From Toxotes chatareus (Eukaryota > Chordata > Actinopteri > Toxotidae), in the NCBI GenBank assembly GCA_016801885.1, contig JAFBJY010001342.1:45103-109102 (forward strand): DNA of 64,000 nt. Reading direction: 5' to 3'. A program made the translations under genes and the position numbers. How positions within the stretch are numbered: position 1 is the first letter of the stretch; each line of letters begins with the position of its first letter. The notes below the pieces were generated by a model. The model was not told where the DNA came from. It searched no databases and was given only the letters and a program-made list of their open reading frames with translations. Positions 13,040-24,285 of the stretch are shown here, piece by piece.

Positions 13040-13411
13040 AAATGAATTCATGCCATGTATCCAGGTAAAAGTCTCTCTAGTTATTGTGGATTCAGGAGAC
13101 ATCTCATTAAGATACACAGCTCCATTGATAACACAAGTGTGTCTAACCAGATCCCTTTCAACAACGACACAGAGACAGTAAACAATTCTCAGTCTGTAAC
13201 TGATGAAATACTTCATCTCATTTCCAAAATACTGAAGCAGCTCCTTCAGGTTCTACTCACAACAAAGACATGTGCTTCAGTTATAGCCAAGCTTTTGGGG
13301 AGTGGTGAACCAAATACTGTAGTTCTTTATACAACTGAGAATTTAGAGGAATCTGTCAAGCAGGTTATCAAGCAGCTATCACTGGGAATGCCTGTCCTTA
13401 AAAACAGTTGA
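13040..13411 (+). CDS. Unrecognised exon-like open stretch with a zinc-finger-like start
   Basis: An open frame of 118 codons from 13055 with the residues GFRRHLIKIHS near its start, like the helix and HxxxH end of a C2H2 finger. A Cys lies upstream in the same frame (CHVS), but the pair of Cys is not clear. Then come a Ser/Thr/Asn-rich linker and a helical stretch (ILHLISKILKQLLQVLL, then IAKLLGSGEP and VKQVIKQLSL). I do not recognise the family. It lies about 80 bases after the stop of the SAMD3-like terminal exon, on the same strand, and could be a remnant of a neighbouring or fused gene. 13420-13700 gives nothing that I can support. Confidence 0.3.
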
Positions 13412-13704
13412 GTCTGCTCCAGTTAAAATGTGTTCAGTTGAAACACTGGATTTTTCTGAAGATATAACAGCATCTCTTCACTTTGAGTCTGAAGCCATCG
13501 TCTGTGTCACACAGTGGGTGAAATGCTGAGTAAAGTTGATCATTTTGAATCTGATTTCCAGAAATGTCGTCTCTATATTGTTTCCAAACCTCTTTGCACT
13601 CACCCCACCAGGGATGGCAGCTGAGATGTTCAGATAAACAGAAGTGGAACCATGAAGCACGTGCTGGGTTAAACATCATCACTGGCTGACAGATGAAGTC
13701 CAGG

Positions 13705-14056
13705 GTAAGAAAGAGACAGACATGTACAGACTGAACTATCTGTTCAACAGTGAGAGAGTTTCTCTAACAGGAGGAGACGCTCTCTGCTACACTCTGCACA
13801 GAGACACTGAGGAATCAGACGACCAGAGCTCAAACCCAGGATACAGAGGTTCAGTGAATGTGGTGTTGTTTTGTAATCTGAATGCTGGCCCTCAGAGCTC
13901 AGAGCTGAGGCCAGAGAAGCTCAGCCTTCCTCAGTGATCAGACATCAGACAGCCTGCAGACACACACAACATCACACAGGAACCCTCTGTCAACACCTGC
14001 TGGTCTGTTTTATTGTACTTTTTTGTTCATATTTTTGTTTTTCTTCCACATTCAAA
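13705..14056 (-). pseudogene. Antisense scrap of an NLR gene (LRR start plus SPRY tail)
   Basis: Minus strand, from high to low coordinate: the intron and acceptor preceding the LRR exon at 44135 (same bases as 44048-44134), the first third of that LRR exon, a short piece matching L2 3'-UTR (GAGGGCCAGCATTCAGATTAC), then the last ~50 codons-worth of a PRY-SPRY exon ending NTTFTEPLYPGF ... SVSLCRV and the following 3' UTR matching 45463-45530. The middle of the gene is missing. It shows that at least one other NLR copy of this family stood here in the opposite orientation. Confidence 0.8.
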
Positions 14057-14683
14057 ATTGTCTCGAAGCGCTTTACAGAGACCCAGAGTCTGACCCCAGA
14101 GCAAGCACTTAAGGCGACAATGGCAAGAAAAACTCTTTTAACAGGAAGAAACCTTGAGCAGAACCTGGCTCATATGGGGGACCCTCCTGCTGATGGCTGG
14201 GCTGGGTGAAAGGAGGAAAAGGAGGAAGATAGGACAGCTAGGAATGGAGGAGAGGAGGAGAAGGACTTGCTGCATATAAAACATGATACAAACAGGGTTG
14301 GCAGTGAACAATGTTAGAGGGCCAGCATTCAGATTACAGAACAGTTAGTGGATACTGTGTGCTCAGCAGATTACAGTTATGATAGGAAACAAAGCACAGA
14401 AGCAAAAAGCTGCAGAAAGGTACAGAGAAAGAGAGGCCAGAGAGAAACAAGCACAGGACTATGGGACAGAGAGGACACAGAGTTAATGACATGGAATAAA
14501 TGCTAATACATGTGAGAGTGGGTCTGAGGAGAGAAGAGGTGTGCAGAGGATCATGGGATGTCCCCAGCAGCCTAGGCCTATAGCAGCATAACTAAGGGAT
14601 GGTTCAGTTGCATGAGCCAGCCCTGCTATGGGCTTTATCTTTAACTATAACAGTGTCTATAGAAATAATTGTGACTAACTCAG
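14057..14683 (-). mobile_element. L2-type LINE 3' UTR fragment
   Basis: Minus strand: matches the 3' UTR of the plus-strand L2 copy (35860-36670) with the same landmarks, such as GCTGAGCACACAGTATCCAC, CAGCTGTCCTATCTTCCTCC and GTAAAGCGCTTCGAGACAATTT at its 3' end. Its 3' end abuts the antisense NLR scrap. Confidence 0.8.
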
Positions 14684-16698
14684 TGCTGGTGCAGCTGTTT
14701 GAGAAAATGATCTACATTCTGCATGACTGTGTTTTAACTGCTTTTATGTCCCGACTTGGGACAAACTGGACTTGGGATCTGGGGAAAAAAAAAGTGTAGG
14801 ATGAAAATAAGAGATAATAGAGAGATGATAGTGGAACTGTGATTTCATCAATTTGAAGTTACACTGAAAAAATGGAACCATATGGGAAAAATAAAGTGTA
14901 AACAGTGATAATTGTTTTGTACTGTAGAGAGAACAGCAGTCGTCTCTGCCTCTTTCCATGGTGCTGACTGAGAGCTTGTTAATGCTTCAAGTAGTCAAAG
15001 TAGCAACTCTCATAAACCTTCAAATGATTATTTTTTTAAACTAATTGTCTTCATCCTGTGTTGCAAATAATAATATGTGTGAACTTCATTATAGAGGCTA
15101 ATGGGCTCATTATTGGCTAATTGCAGCAGGTTACTGCCATCAGCCTGGAGGACACTTTATGCTACTTCCAACAGGATTTCAGCAGATACATTAACATGAA
15201 TGTTGTTCACACTCCATCTATCTGTTAGTAGTTGTGTACAGTTCAGCTGCTGCTGTCCTTGGTGCTGCTGAGTGGAGAAGCACTTTTATTTGTGGAGCAT
15301 CTATCAAATCAGTCCAGAGTGAGTCCTCAGGGTCTAAAAAAGATCTCACAGCTTCTTCTCTCAGTCAACACAGCTTCAGATTCACCAACATTAGCTTGAC
15401 ACACTGACATCCAAAGGTTTGCTGGAGGACAGAAACACTGTGAGCTGGAAATGAATTATGAAACAAGGCTCTTAGTGAAGTTCTTTGTTCTTTCTATCCT
15501 GTGACAGTGGAAATAAAAAGTTGTGTTGAGTAAATGTCCATCATTTACACTTTACTGTGTTGGACAGTAAATAATAATAATAATGTTTCTTCTGTAGATG
15601 TTCTCACTGCAGCTCGAGGGAAGAATAAAAAGTAAAGAAACAGCTTCAGTGGCTCTGACAGAACTAAGTGGAATAAATCTGCTGTCACGCTTGTTTGCAC
15701 ACAGATAACTGGCTTTATCCAATGAGACCAACTAGACTGTCTTCACTTTGACCTCTGACATATACTGGAACACCACTGTATATATGGGACTAATCAGCTC
15801 CTGTAGATACACTAGAAGGATTTTAGACTGAAAAGACATATATATTTTTATAATACCATCATATATCAAAAGTGGAAAATATGCACTAATGTTATTCACA
15901 CAAATAATATATTTTTTCTTAATGTGCCAATTTTCCATATGAGCTGTCGCCTTCACCTTTTGTCCTCAGCTCATGTTTTTAGAATTATAAAGGCAGATAC
16001 TTGAGTCTGACTCATGTTGTTTCCTGCATTAATCAGCTCATCTTCTGTCTGAAGGAAAATAAACTTGCACGCATGTATTTAAACTACACATGGTCAGTGA
16101 ACATCACACAGCTTTAATATATGATTAAAGAACTTCTTTCTTTCCTCTGGACATTAGACAGTGTCCACTGTGACTGTCCACCTGAGTATGAATGTTTAAC
16201 GGTGCAGAGACAGAATAACACAGAGACAAACTGCTGGCTAAGATCCCATCAGAGACCAGCAAACACTTTGTGTTGCTTCCTCCTCCCATTCCCTCCTCTT
16301 CACTGGCTTCACTCCATGTGACAAATCATGGTTGTGGTGCTGAATGAAATGAGTTGGACTTGTCCACATTAGTCCTGATGTCAGTCCTCAACCATGAAAC
16401 GCTGCTTTAGTAGCAACATACTGAGCACACACAGAGAGACAGAGACAGAGGACTCACACACAGACACAGTCTCTTCCTCTCTGGATAACAGTTCCGGTAG
16501 GGGTCGCTAATGTCCGTGTGAAAGCAGCAGAAGAAGCAGCGACAGAGTCTCCAGCTCTTGTGTTCATCAGCAGCGTTCACACTGGGATTTCTTCCTCCGC
16601 TCGGCTTCATCTGCAGCGCTTTCTTCTGGAAATGAACCGCTGGACACGGAGCTTCGTCGGGAAGAGCGCGGAGCTTTTGCAGCTGATTAAAGGACACC

Positions 16699-16935
16699 AT
16701 GCTTTACTTCTGGATACACACCGTGTGGATCCCCGCCGTCGCTTTCCTCTTTGGATTTCAAGGCAAAGGATCGTTTCACTCTTTTCATCTCATGTCCTGG
16801 CGTTTTCCACTAGGAAACACCGGAGCTGAGAGGGAAATTCCAGCTACCGTGGATGTTTATTGTGCGTGTGTCCGTCTGATGCTGACTCGAGTTGTGAAGG
16901 TCTGTGAAGTGACGTCACTTCCTGAAAACACCTGA
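16699..16935 (+). CDS. Candidate first exon with a signal-peptide-like start (copy A)
   Basis: ATG in ACACCATGC is followed by MLYFWIHTVWIPAVAFLFGF, a hydrophobic stretch of about 18 residues that reads like a signal peptide, then QGKGSFHSFH. The frame stays open for 78 codons. The 5' flank (16480-16700) is CpG-containing, unlike its surroundings, and resembles a promoter plus 5' UTR. I could not find a convincing GT donor or a next exon and do not recognise the family. Both duplicate copies keep the first 45 codons; copy B then loses 22 bases and hits a stop, so the distal part is not constrained. An overlapping frame from 16632 (MNRWTRSFVGKSAELL) is open for 65 codons in both copies too, so the coding call is weak. 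Confidence 0.3.
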   Translation: MLYFWIHTVWIPAVAFLFGFQGKGSFHSFHLMSWRFPLGNTGAEREIPATVDVYCACVRLMLTRVVKVCEVTSLPENT

Positions 16936-18060
16936 CATGACAGAGAGGTCTGCGCTCCTCTGACTTTCTGCTGCTTCCTGTTACAGCAGAGCTCTGTTTG
17001 CTCTAAATGAAGTTAGTGATGAGTGGAGCTGAGCCGAGCTGACAGCAGTCTTCATGTACAGTAGCAGTGTGTGACACAGAGAGCAGAGCAGCCTCAGAGG
17101 CTGATGGTACAGCTGACAGCTTCAGTACAGTCTCCTCTCAGCACAGTAGTAGAGTAGTGCAGAAACATGTGGAGCCTGTTGGACTGTCTCCACTGCTGGA
17201 CTTATTTCTGAGAGCTGGTCTCTCTGATGAAATGTGTGTGTGTGACATTTGTATTAGGCCAGATGCAAGTTAGCTTGTGTGTATTGTTAAATAGCTGTAA
17301 ATACCAAACCTAACCACAGAGTGGACTCTGGATACAAACCCCAGTCTCCCACCTCCACTGCTGTTAATAAACTTCATTACCTCATTCATTCAGAAAATCT
17401 GTTTCCTCTGAACATCATCCAGCCACATTATGTTTCACACATAATGGATTTGCTTTTCCACAGTTTACTACAGTTTAGTGTATTTAGTGTATGTGGTTGT
17501 AGTGAGCGAGGGAGAGAGAGAATGAATACAGGAAGACAGATGGATCAACACGGTGAACAAAACATACAGGTGTACAATGACAGTGTTGTGGTAAAGCTGA
17601 GTTACAATCCAATATCATAATACAGAGAGGGAATATATACTTCATTAAAATGAGCAGTGAAAGAGCACAGACGAGTCACATCAATTCACTGAACTCCTCC
17701 TGTCACAGTCACAGAATAATGATCACATTACTATAGAAACTTCTGGATAAATGATGGAACAGTTCCTCATTTTCTCCGACCACCAAGAAAATGTGTTTTT
17801 CTTCGAATCATGAAAATCTTTAAAACGAGTTTTGTGAGAAAAAGGCAAAAATGACAGAAGAAATTTTCTCCTCTCTCTTCAAAAGCTTTCAAGAGTCATC
17901 ATGAAGAAATAAAGTACATCATTGTGTTTAATAGTGAACTGGAAACACAGAGCCTGGAAATGACAGAGTCAAACTGGCTCTTGTGCTGTAATTGTGATCA
18001 TAATAATAAAATTCTACAGCTGCTGCAGTGAGAACTTTTCCTTCATCCTTCTTTTCCCAT

Positions 18061-18090
18061 CACACACACACACACACACACACACACACC
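18061..18090. repeat. (CA)n microsatellite
   Basis: About fifteen CA units; the duplicate copy B carries the matching run at 58288-58321. Confidence 0.95.
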
Positions 18091-18412
18091 ATCATGGAGA
18101 ATATAGAACTTACAGCAAATCAGGATCTGTATTGATCATTCTTCATTTTTTTTTACCTGATGCTGCTCTGACATAACAAACTATAACTACTTGCAGAACG
18201 AAGTGTGTGTGTGCATTAAAATAGGGGTTAGTCGACACATTAAGGTCTCATCTATCTGCACAAACAAATCTCTCTTGTGTTCTATTCATCCAGTCAGCTA
18301 ATAATATTCACAGTTTCATAGAAAACAAACAGAAACATAATGTATCACACAAGCTGCTCCACATAGACCTAGCATAGCATTTGGAGCAGGCACACAATTA
18401 AATTCCTCAAAG

Positions 18413-20084
18413 GCCAAATGGATTTTCTGATTGTGTCATTCTTCAGAATGGCTGTGGGCTCTGTTACATCTAAACAAGATGTGTGTGTGTGTGTGTGTGT
18501 GTGTCTCACTTTACTCCAACACGCCATCAAATATTCCATTAGTGCTTCAGGACTGTGCAATTTGTTAGAGTTAAATTTAGGATCCATTTGAACCTTTAAA
18601 CATATCAGCTCTCTCACACTGACTGAGGCTGAATTCTGAACAGCTACAAGATTTGGAGCTTAGTGACCATCATCAAAAGACAAGGAAACAGAAGAAAGGA
18701 AACATTTCAACAAATGAATGTACCATTTCCTCATATGAAATAGTTTCACTGCTTAATAATTAAGATCCTTCAACAACTAGGACTTAATACAGTCCTGTAG
18801 ATGAGCTGCATGGAGCAGAAAACAAGAATCAGAGCTGAGAGTCTAAAGTGGCAGAGTTAAACTTCCAAACTTATTCTGTCCTCACAGTCATCAACAGTTT
18901 TCCTCCTACACTCAAAACACTGCAAATGAACACTCATCCAAATGCATCACATGCCACCTCAAACACATCAACATATTTTAGATTCCAGTTTCAGGACTAA
19001 GGTTTTCAAGGCAGGAAGAATTCTCAGCAGCCTAAATTTACTCCACAGTGAGGAAATCACTGATTGTTTTACTGTCCCTTAACCAAAGAGGGTGAACATG
19101 AACACAGCCTGAAACGCTTCATGCAAGAGCTGATCCAGCTTTAAGTCCTACGACTCATTCTGCAGATTTACTACAGGACATAATTGTATTGCACTGGAAA
19201 TGAACTAAAAATCAAGGCTCAAAGCCAAAAGGAGATTTGAACCTAGTGTTCAGTATAAGACACAAGTGGACTCAGTGATAGGTAAATGTAAGAAGGCTGA
19301 AACTTTAAAGCACAATAATAAGTAGATGATTGTAGAAGTGGAAACAGTGTGTGCTACTTAGTTTGCATTGGACTGGGAGATTATTTCTCCTGAGTCTTAA
19401 ACTGTGCTTCTTTGTTTTCGGGCCAAATCTTGAGAGATGATGAAAGTGATTCACACATTGGAAATAAAAGATTTTACCAACACATCAAACTGTTTCGTGT
19501 TCACAGCATTTAAAACACTTTGTCTGTGAGAAGCAATGAATATTGTGTTTGTTGTGATGCAGTGAGGTTTGGACTCTGTATTTAATATGGATTATATGTG
19601 ACTTATTATGAAAACCAAACTGTTCCCAAGATCAGTGTCTTCTTAACAGGCCTGAGTCTGACAGCTGAACAATGAGGCTGAAATCCAAACAGCTGCTTTG
19701 AAGTCCTCCATCAAGTATCATCATACATCACAGACCTGACCTACAGTACATTGATGGAACTTCCTAAAATAACACACAGCACTCTCCACTTTGTGCTGTG
19801 ACGTCCAGAACTGGAATATTTACAGTAAAGTCACAGATACTATTACACTCTGAGCTTATTGACTCCTGGAGCTCCAGGTTCTCCTGTTGTTGGTCTGCGT
19901 CTGTGACTCCACCAACAGTGGACTGACACTGGACCTCTAGCTGATTGTGTGAAACCCTATGAGAGAAAACCCACAAAAAAAAAAAAAGAAAAAAAAGAAC
20001 ACGGACAATATCATTCCCACAAAACAGATTAAAACTGACCCCAATAACAAACCCTGGGTCCATGCTACGTGCTCACTCTGCTGC
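18413..20084. other. Unique-looking interval of the first duplicate, no supported gene
   Basis: Contains a (GT)n run at 18481-18504 and no frame or exon that I recognise. A minus-strand frame of 99 codons at 19764-20063 crosses an A-rich run and shows no family motif. This interval is missing from duplicate copy B. Confidence 0.5.
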
Positions 20085-20330
20085 TTATGTCTCAGGCAAT
20101 ACTGAGGAATACAAAAAGGCAAAATATGACCTTCATAGATCGGACATCAGACAAGAGACAGTACAGACTGAAGCTACAACACCTCAGACCCACGGCGCAT
20201 GTGGCAAGGACTCAAGGATGTAGAGAACTTGACTGGGGCCACAAGAGACAAGGAGGTGTGGCTTCCAAAACCACAGAGCAAGCTTTCCAAACAAATACAC
20301 CAGCTTCCTTATACTAAACTGGGAAGGTGA
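20085..20330 (+). mobile_element. LINE fragment, endonuclease to RT linker
   Basis: Read in two frames this gives the linker typical of fish LINEs: YKKAKYDL, IRQ-KRQYRLKLQ, MWQGLKD and ENLTGAT. Frameshifts break it and no RT follows. Confidence 0.55.
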
Positions 20331-20579
20331 GTGGCCTGGAAATGTGACATCTAAAATCAATATACTCCTCATTCTAACAAATAGTGTTTTCCATTGTGGA
20401 GGTGTACTCACATTAAGCCATGCTGTGAACAGCCACTATCACTAAAGCTGTGCTGGAACGCTGCAAGTGTTTCTTCCACTTTACTGCACAGCAAACTGAT
20501 TTGTTCATCTGAACCACTAATAAAGTGATGCTCACTCACTGAGAAACACATTTCATTTTCTTACAACCTTTTCATAGTT

Positions 20580-21262
20580 TAAAAGAAACAGCAAAAAGTT
20601 TGCTTTGCATTAGTAGTAACATAACAGCTGTGATGTGGCTGAAAATGATCAGTAAACAGTGAAATAAGGCTGATATCTGAAAGTCCAAACTGGAACAGAG
20701 GAGTGAAAGTAAACCCCAGATCACAGAGGTTCAGGTAGAAGAGGGGAATTTTGGACTAAAAATACCTGGAAGATAGAAACTTGATGTAAACTTGTTGAAG
20801 CCTCATGTTTGCTTCTTTTCAACTCTGGAAGTCAACTTTTCCACAGGACAGGTACTGTGGATTTTATGCTCCATCATTTCCATTAGAATTTCTTTAGAAA
20901 GGATCTTGTTGCAGACAGTACAGACTTCCTAGAAATCCTTTCCTTTAACACAAACTACAGTGCATCACACCAAAACAAAGTTAAGAGGTTGAGCAACCAT
21001 GAGAATTTCTCACAATCATGATCAGCATTTTAAAAAAGCTCAATGTTATCCATGAATGATAAGCACACAATCAAACCACTGGGCTTATGGGTATGATTAC
21101 TTGTCGTCCCAATTTCACAAACATATCATTTGGACAAAACATTTCAAAACATGAACTTCTAAACTAAACACTGACATGAACTACTAACATGTACTGACTT
21201 ACTGAAAACCTTGGAGGTGATCTGGACTTTCCTGTAGTTTCCTCTTGTCCTTGTAACAGCAG
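20580..21262. repeat. Dispersed intergenic module shared with 22985-23150, 23940-24050, 26270-26420 and 58703-59105
   Basis: Blocks such as CATAACAGCTGTGATGTGGC, GATCAGTAAACAGTGA, CCTCATGTTTGCTTCTTT, GACTGTGGATTTTATGCTCC and CCTTTCCTTTAACACAAAC recur in the same order. It runs into the 3' side of MDTQ repeat copies, so module and repeat seem to have been copied together. Confidence 0.75.
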
Positions 21263-21459
21263 TAGCTCCTCCCTTCCTTGTCAATAATTGTGCAGAAATA
21301 TCTGAGTGCTTCTTTCTTCCTAAATCATGAGCAAGTCCTGTCCAGTCCAACTGTTTCTGCTCCTGTTTGACTTCTGAACTTGTCTCTGGCTGTGTGTCCA
21401 CTTACTGCAGCCTGTGACATCAGACTGTAGAATGTTGATACATCAAAGGCATCAAAGGA

Positions 21460-21462
<3 letters not shown>
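21215..21462 (-). repeat. MDTQ dispersed repeat, copy 3
   Basis: Minus strand: the long CA run lies at its 5' side, then GCATCAAAGG, TCTACAGTCTGATGTCAC, CTGCAGTAAGTGGACAC and an 80-codon open frame that begins MDTQPETSSEV and contains LDWTGLAHDLGRKKHSD. Confidence 0.85.

Positions 21463-21557
<95 letters not shown>
21463..21557. repeat. Long (CA)n microsatellite
   Basis: A nearly pure CA run of about 95 bases beside an MDTQ repeat copy. Confidence 0.98.
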
Positions 21558-21558
<1 letters not shown>

Positions 21559-21599
21559 CCACAGGTAGACCTGTGTCTCTACCTGGTTTAACAGGTAGA

Positions 21600-22620
21600 G
21601 ATCATCAGATAATGGAATGACCTGATACCTTCATCTGTTTCCATAAACACATGGAGGAAATCTCCCAAACACAAACTTAACCACAATGTGATTCACAGGT
21701 AACAAACACACTTGCATGTAAACTCTCACACCAGCATAAAAATAAGTCATTTAATTTTCACCATCAGCTTCCTAATTGATTCAGGTGACAGGTGTAACTG
21801 TGATGCAGAGAAGAGACCAACATACAGCAGGACTCTGTGGATTTAAGGTCTAACAGCACAAGATAAGTTGAATGAGATCTAAAAGAAACATGAGTCAAAA
21901 TGATTGAAGGAGGACTTACTATGGACTGACAGGAGACAGAAAGACACTTTCCAGTCATTTCTACCAGCAGTCAGCAGACAAACACTCATGAGAGCACCTT
22001 TACACCTCACTCTGACAAAAGAGACACAGCCCAGTTCAGCCTCTGCACAGCTCAGAAGGACAAACACTGCTGTGACTGTATTTAAGAGGCAACATACTAT
22101 GATTCACATTAACAACTGACAATCATATTACTAATAAAACATTAAATTCAATAGCTAATTAAAAAGCCAACAGGAGATCACTGTTTCTTTTACAGGCTGT
22201 TGGTATAAGATTTGAATTTATTGCCTCAGTGTCACTGTAAATGTTTCCTTATTGAACTTCATATGCAGTCTGTATATTTGAACATGTCTGTGCTCAGAGA
22301 TTCAACTGGCAGAACAGTGAGACCTTAAGTGAGATTAGTTTCTTTGTGAGGTTATGATCAAGTCTGTCGAGGACACAGGATGAAGCAGGATGAACGGTTT
22401 GTATTTTTAGGTAAGAAGATTTTTCCCACAATCCCAGTTGTCATTTAAAGCACAGACTCATCACTCTGCCTCCACAAAGGCTCTAATCTAGTCACAAACT
22501 GCTTCACAGTCAAAGAGAGAAAACAAATAAATAAATAAAACAATAAGAACAGCAGATAAAATACGAGAGGAGGAGAAGAGAGGAGCAGATATAGAACACA
22601 AGTGTAAACATAAAATACTA
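21600..22620. other. Interval with no supported gene
   Basis: Short frames only (up to about 70 codons), without a family motif or codon structure. It includes AATAAATAAATA runs near 22527. Nothing supported. Confidence 0.5.
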
Positions 22621-22624
22621 CGTT

Positions 22625-22800
22625 ACCTAAAAACCTGTCTGAACAGATGGATTTGTATCTGCTTTGTGAAAGAGTCCACAGAGTCCACACACCTCAGACT
22701 TACTGGGAGATTATTCCAAAGTTTAGAGGCTGCAAACTGGAAAGCACAATCTTCCTGAGTCTTAAAACATGTCCGAGGTACATTTAGAAAGTCAGCACAC
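22625..22800 (-). mobile_element. LINE ORF2 C-terminal fragment
   Basis: Minus strand gives NVPRTCFKTQEDCAFQFAAS, KLWNNLPVSLR and a closing IQIHLFRQVF, the usual end of CR1/L2-type LINE ORF2. No RT precedes it. Confidence 0.65.
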
Positions 22801-23239
22801 TATACAGGGACAGTGATACACCTGGATGTGTTTCATCCAAAATAAAAATACTACCTTCTTCAACTAATACTGTATGTCAGCTTTCAGGGAGTCTGAAGAC
22901 CCCAACCACCAACAGTGTGAGCTGCACACTGAATGTGATATTTCAGAGTTCTTTGTATTAACTTTTCCCAGTTAAGCAGGAAAAGTTTGGTTTGCATTAT
23001 CAGTAACATAACACAGTTCTGATATGGCTGTAATTGATCAGTAAACAGTGACATAAGGCTGATATCCCAAAGTACAAACAAGAGCACAGGAGTGAGACTA
23101 AACTCCAAACTGTAGAGACTGAGGTAGAAGCTGCAAAAGTCCTGAGAGCTGAAAACAGAGAGACGTTTTAGAACAGAGCTTTCTCTAATCTTCAGCATAG
23201 ATACACAAGTTTAGCTACTGAAGACACAGCTAAGGAGAG

Positions 23240-23545
23240 GAGAATGTTAAGAGTTGGCAATGGCCGGCTGTGTTACCAAGCCGGGTCACAGCAGCAGTGC
23301 AGCCATCCCCTACTACCCTGGAACATTGTGTTCCCAGAATGCAGGTTTACTTGTGGTTCCTAAAGTCTCCAATAGAGAGAATGGGAGGCAGAGCCCTCAG
23401 ATATCAGGCTCCTCTACTGTGGAACCATCTACTAGTTTGGGTCTTGGAGGCAGACGCCTCTCCATGTTTAAGAGGAGGCTTCAAACTTTCCCTTTTGATG
23501 AACCTTATAGTCAGAGCTGAGTAAGGCTTTCCTGAATGAGCCACT
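23240..23545 (+). mobile_element. L2-like LINE ORF2 C-terminal fragment
   Basis: Frames give YYPGTLCSQNAGLLVVPKVS, then RMGGRALRYQAPLLWNHL and a C-terminal FKLSLLMNL. It resembles but is clearly diverged from the L2 copies at 35212-35850 and 51982-53091, so it is a different subfamily. Confidence 0.7.
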
Positions 23546-23680
23546 AGTTATGCTGCTATAGGTCTACACTGCTGGAAGACTTCACATGATGCACTGATTT
23601 CCTCTCTCCTCCTCTCCTCTCCATCTGTACACATTCATATCCCATTAATGTATGTTACTAACTTGGCTTCTTCTCTTTCA

Positions 23681-23745
23681 ATTCAATTCAATTCAATTTT
23701 ATTTATATAGCGCCTTCCACAATCAAAATTGTCTCAAAGCGCCAG
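23681..23745 (-). mobile_element. L2-type LINE 3' tail, short
   Basis: The tail CAATTCAATTCAATTTTATT followed by ATATAGCGCCTTCCACAATC and GTCTCAAAGCG is the minus-strand 3' end seen at 51099-51165 and 36610-36690. Only the last ~65 bases are present. Confidence 0.75.
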
Positions 23746-24061
23746 ACCCCAGTGCAGGGGTTCTCTCTCCCATGGTGTTGTGCTTTCTCGTCTCTGCAGT
23801 TACTTCCACCTCCAGAGCTGCAGAGTCTGGATCTGTGGCTGCAGGCAAACTACTGTTCCACATGCAAAGCACTGGTGGTTGATCTTCAACATAAATGATA
23901 AAAAGACTTGGAGGACGCCTGTTTCAACTATATAAGTCAGACTGCTGAAACCTCATGTTTGCTTCTTTTGAACTTTGGACGTCCCTTTTACACAGGACAT
24001 GGACTGTGGATTTTATGCTCCATCATTTAGGAGGATCCAAAGCAACAACCACAAATGATTT

Positions 24062-24110
24062 CAATTTACATAAGATAAGATAAGATAAGATAAGAGATAA
24101 GATAAATCTT
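24062..24110. repeat. (TAAGA)n LINE tail
   Basis: Tandem ATAAG/AAGAT pentamers at the 3' end of the Rex1-like element. Confidence 0.9.
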
Positions 24111-24206
24111 TATTGTCATTGCACAATCATACTTTGTACAAAAGTACAACGAAATTGAGGTACTGTCCCACATCAGTGCAAAAGGAGACAATCACAGTGC
24201 AGAATA

Positions 24207-24285
24207 AAAAAAAAAAAAAAAAAAAAAAAAAAATAGGAAAAGTAGAATAGAATAATAAAATAAAATAAAATAAAATAAATATATT
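24207..24285. repeat. A-run and (AAAAT)n low-complexity tract
   Basis: A run of about 26 A, then an A-rich link and several AAAAT pentamers, in the 3' UTR of the Rex1-like element. Confidence 0.9.

Larger units (their letters stand above)
14839..18412 (+). repeat. Segmental duplication, copy A (partner 54983-58644)
   Basis: Collinear over about 3.6 kb with 54983-58644 in direct orientation, with small substitutions and indels. Shared landmarks include the GTAGTTGTGTAC block, the CpG-containing exon region at 16480-16935 and the CA run at 18061. After 18412 the copies part: copy A continues with 2.4 kb that copy B lacks, then collinearity resumes at 20793 / 58703. The ends are not flanked by obvious inverted repeats. 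Confidence 0.9.

Noticed and set aside
19764..20063. Minus-strand frame of 99 codons with a Cys-rich end
   Set aside because: It crosses an A/T run that makes the Phe/Leu-rich part, and no family or splice structure is visible.
21325..21620. Frames made of Cys-Val or Thr-His repeats
   Set aside because: They are translations of the CA microsatellite.
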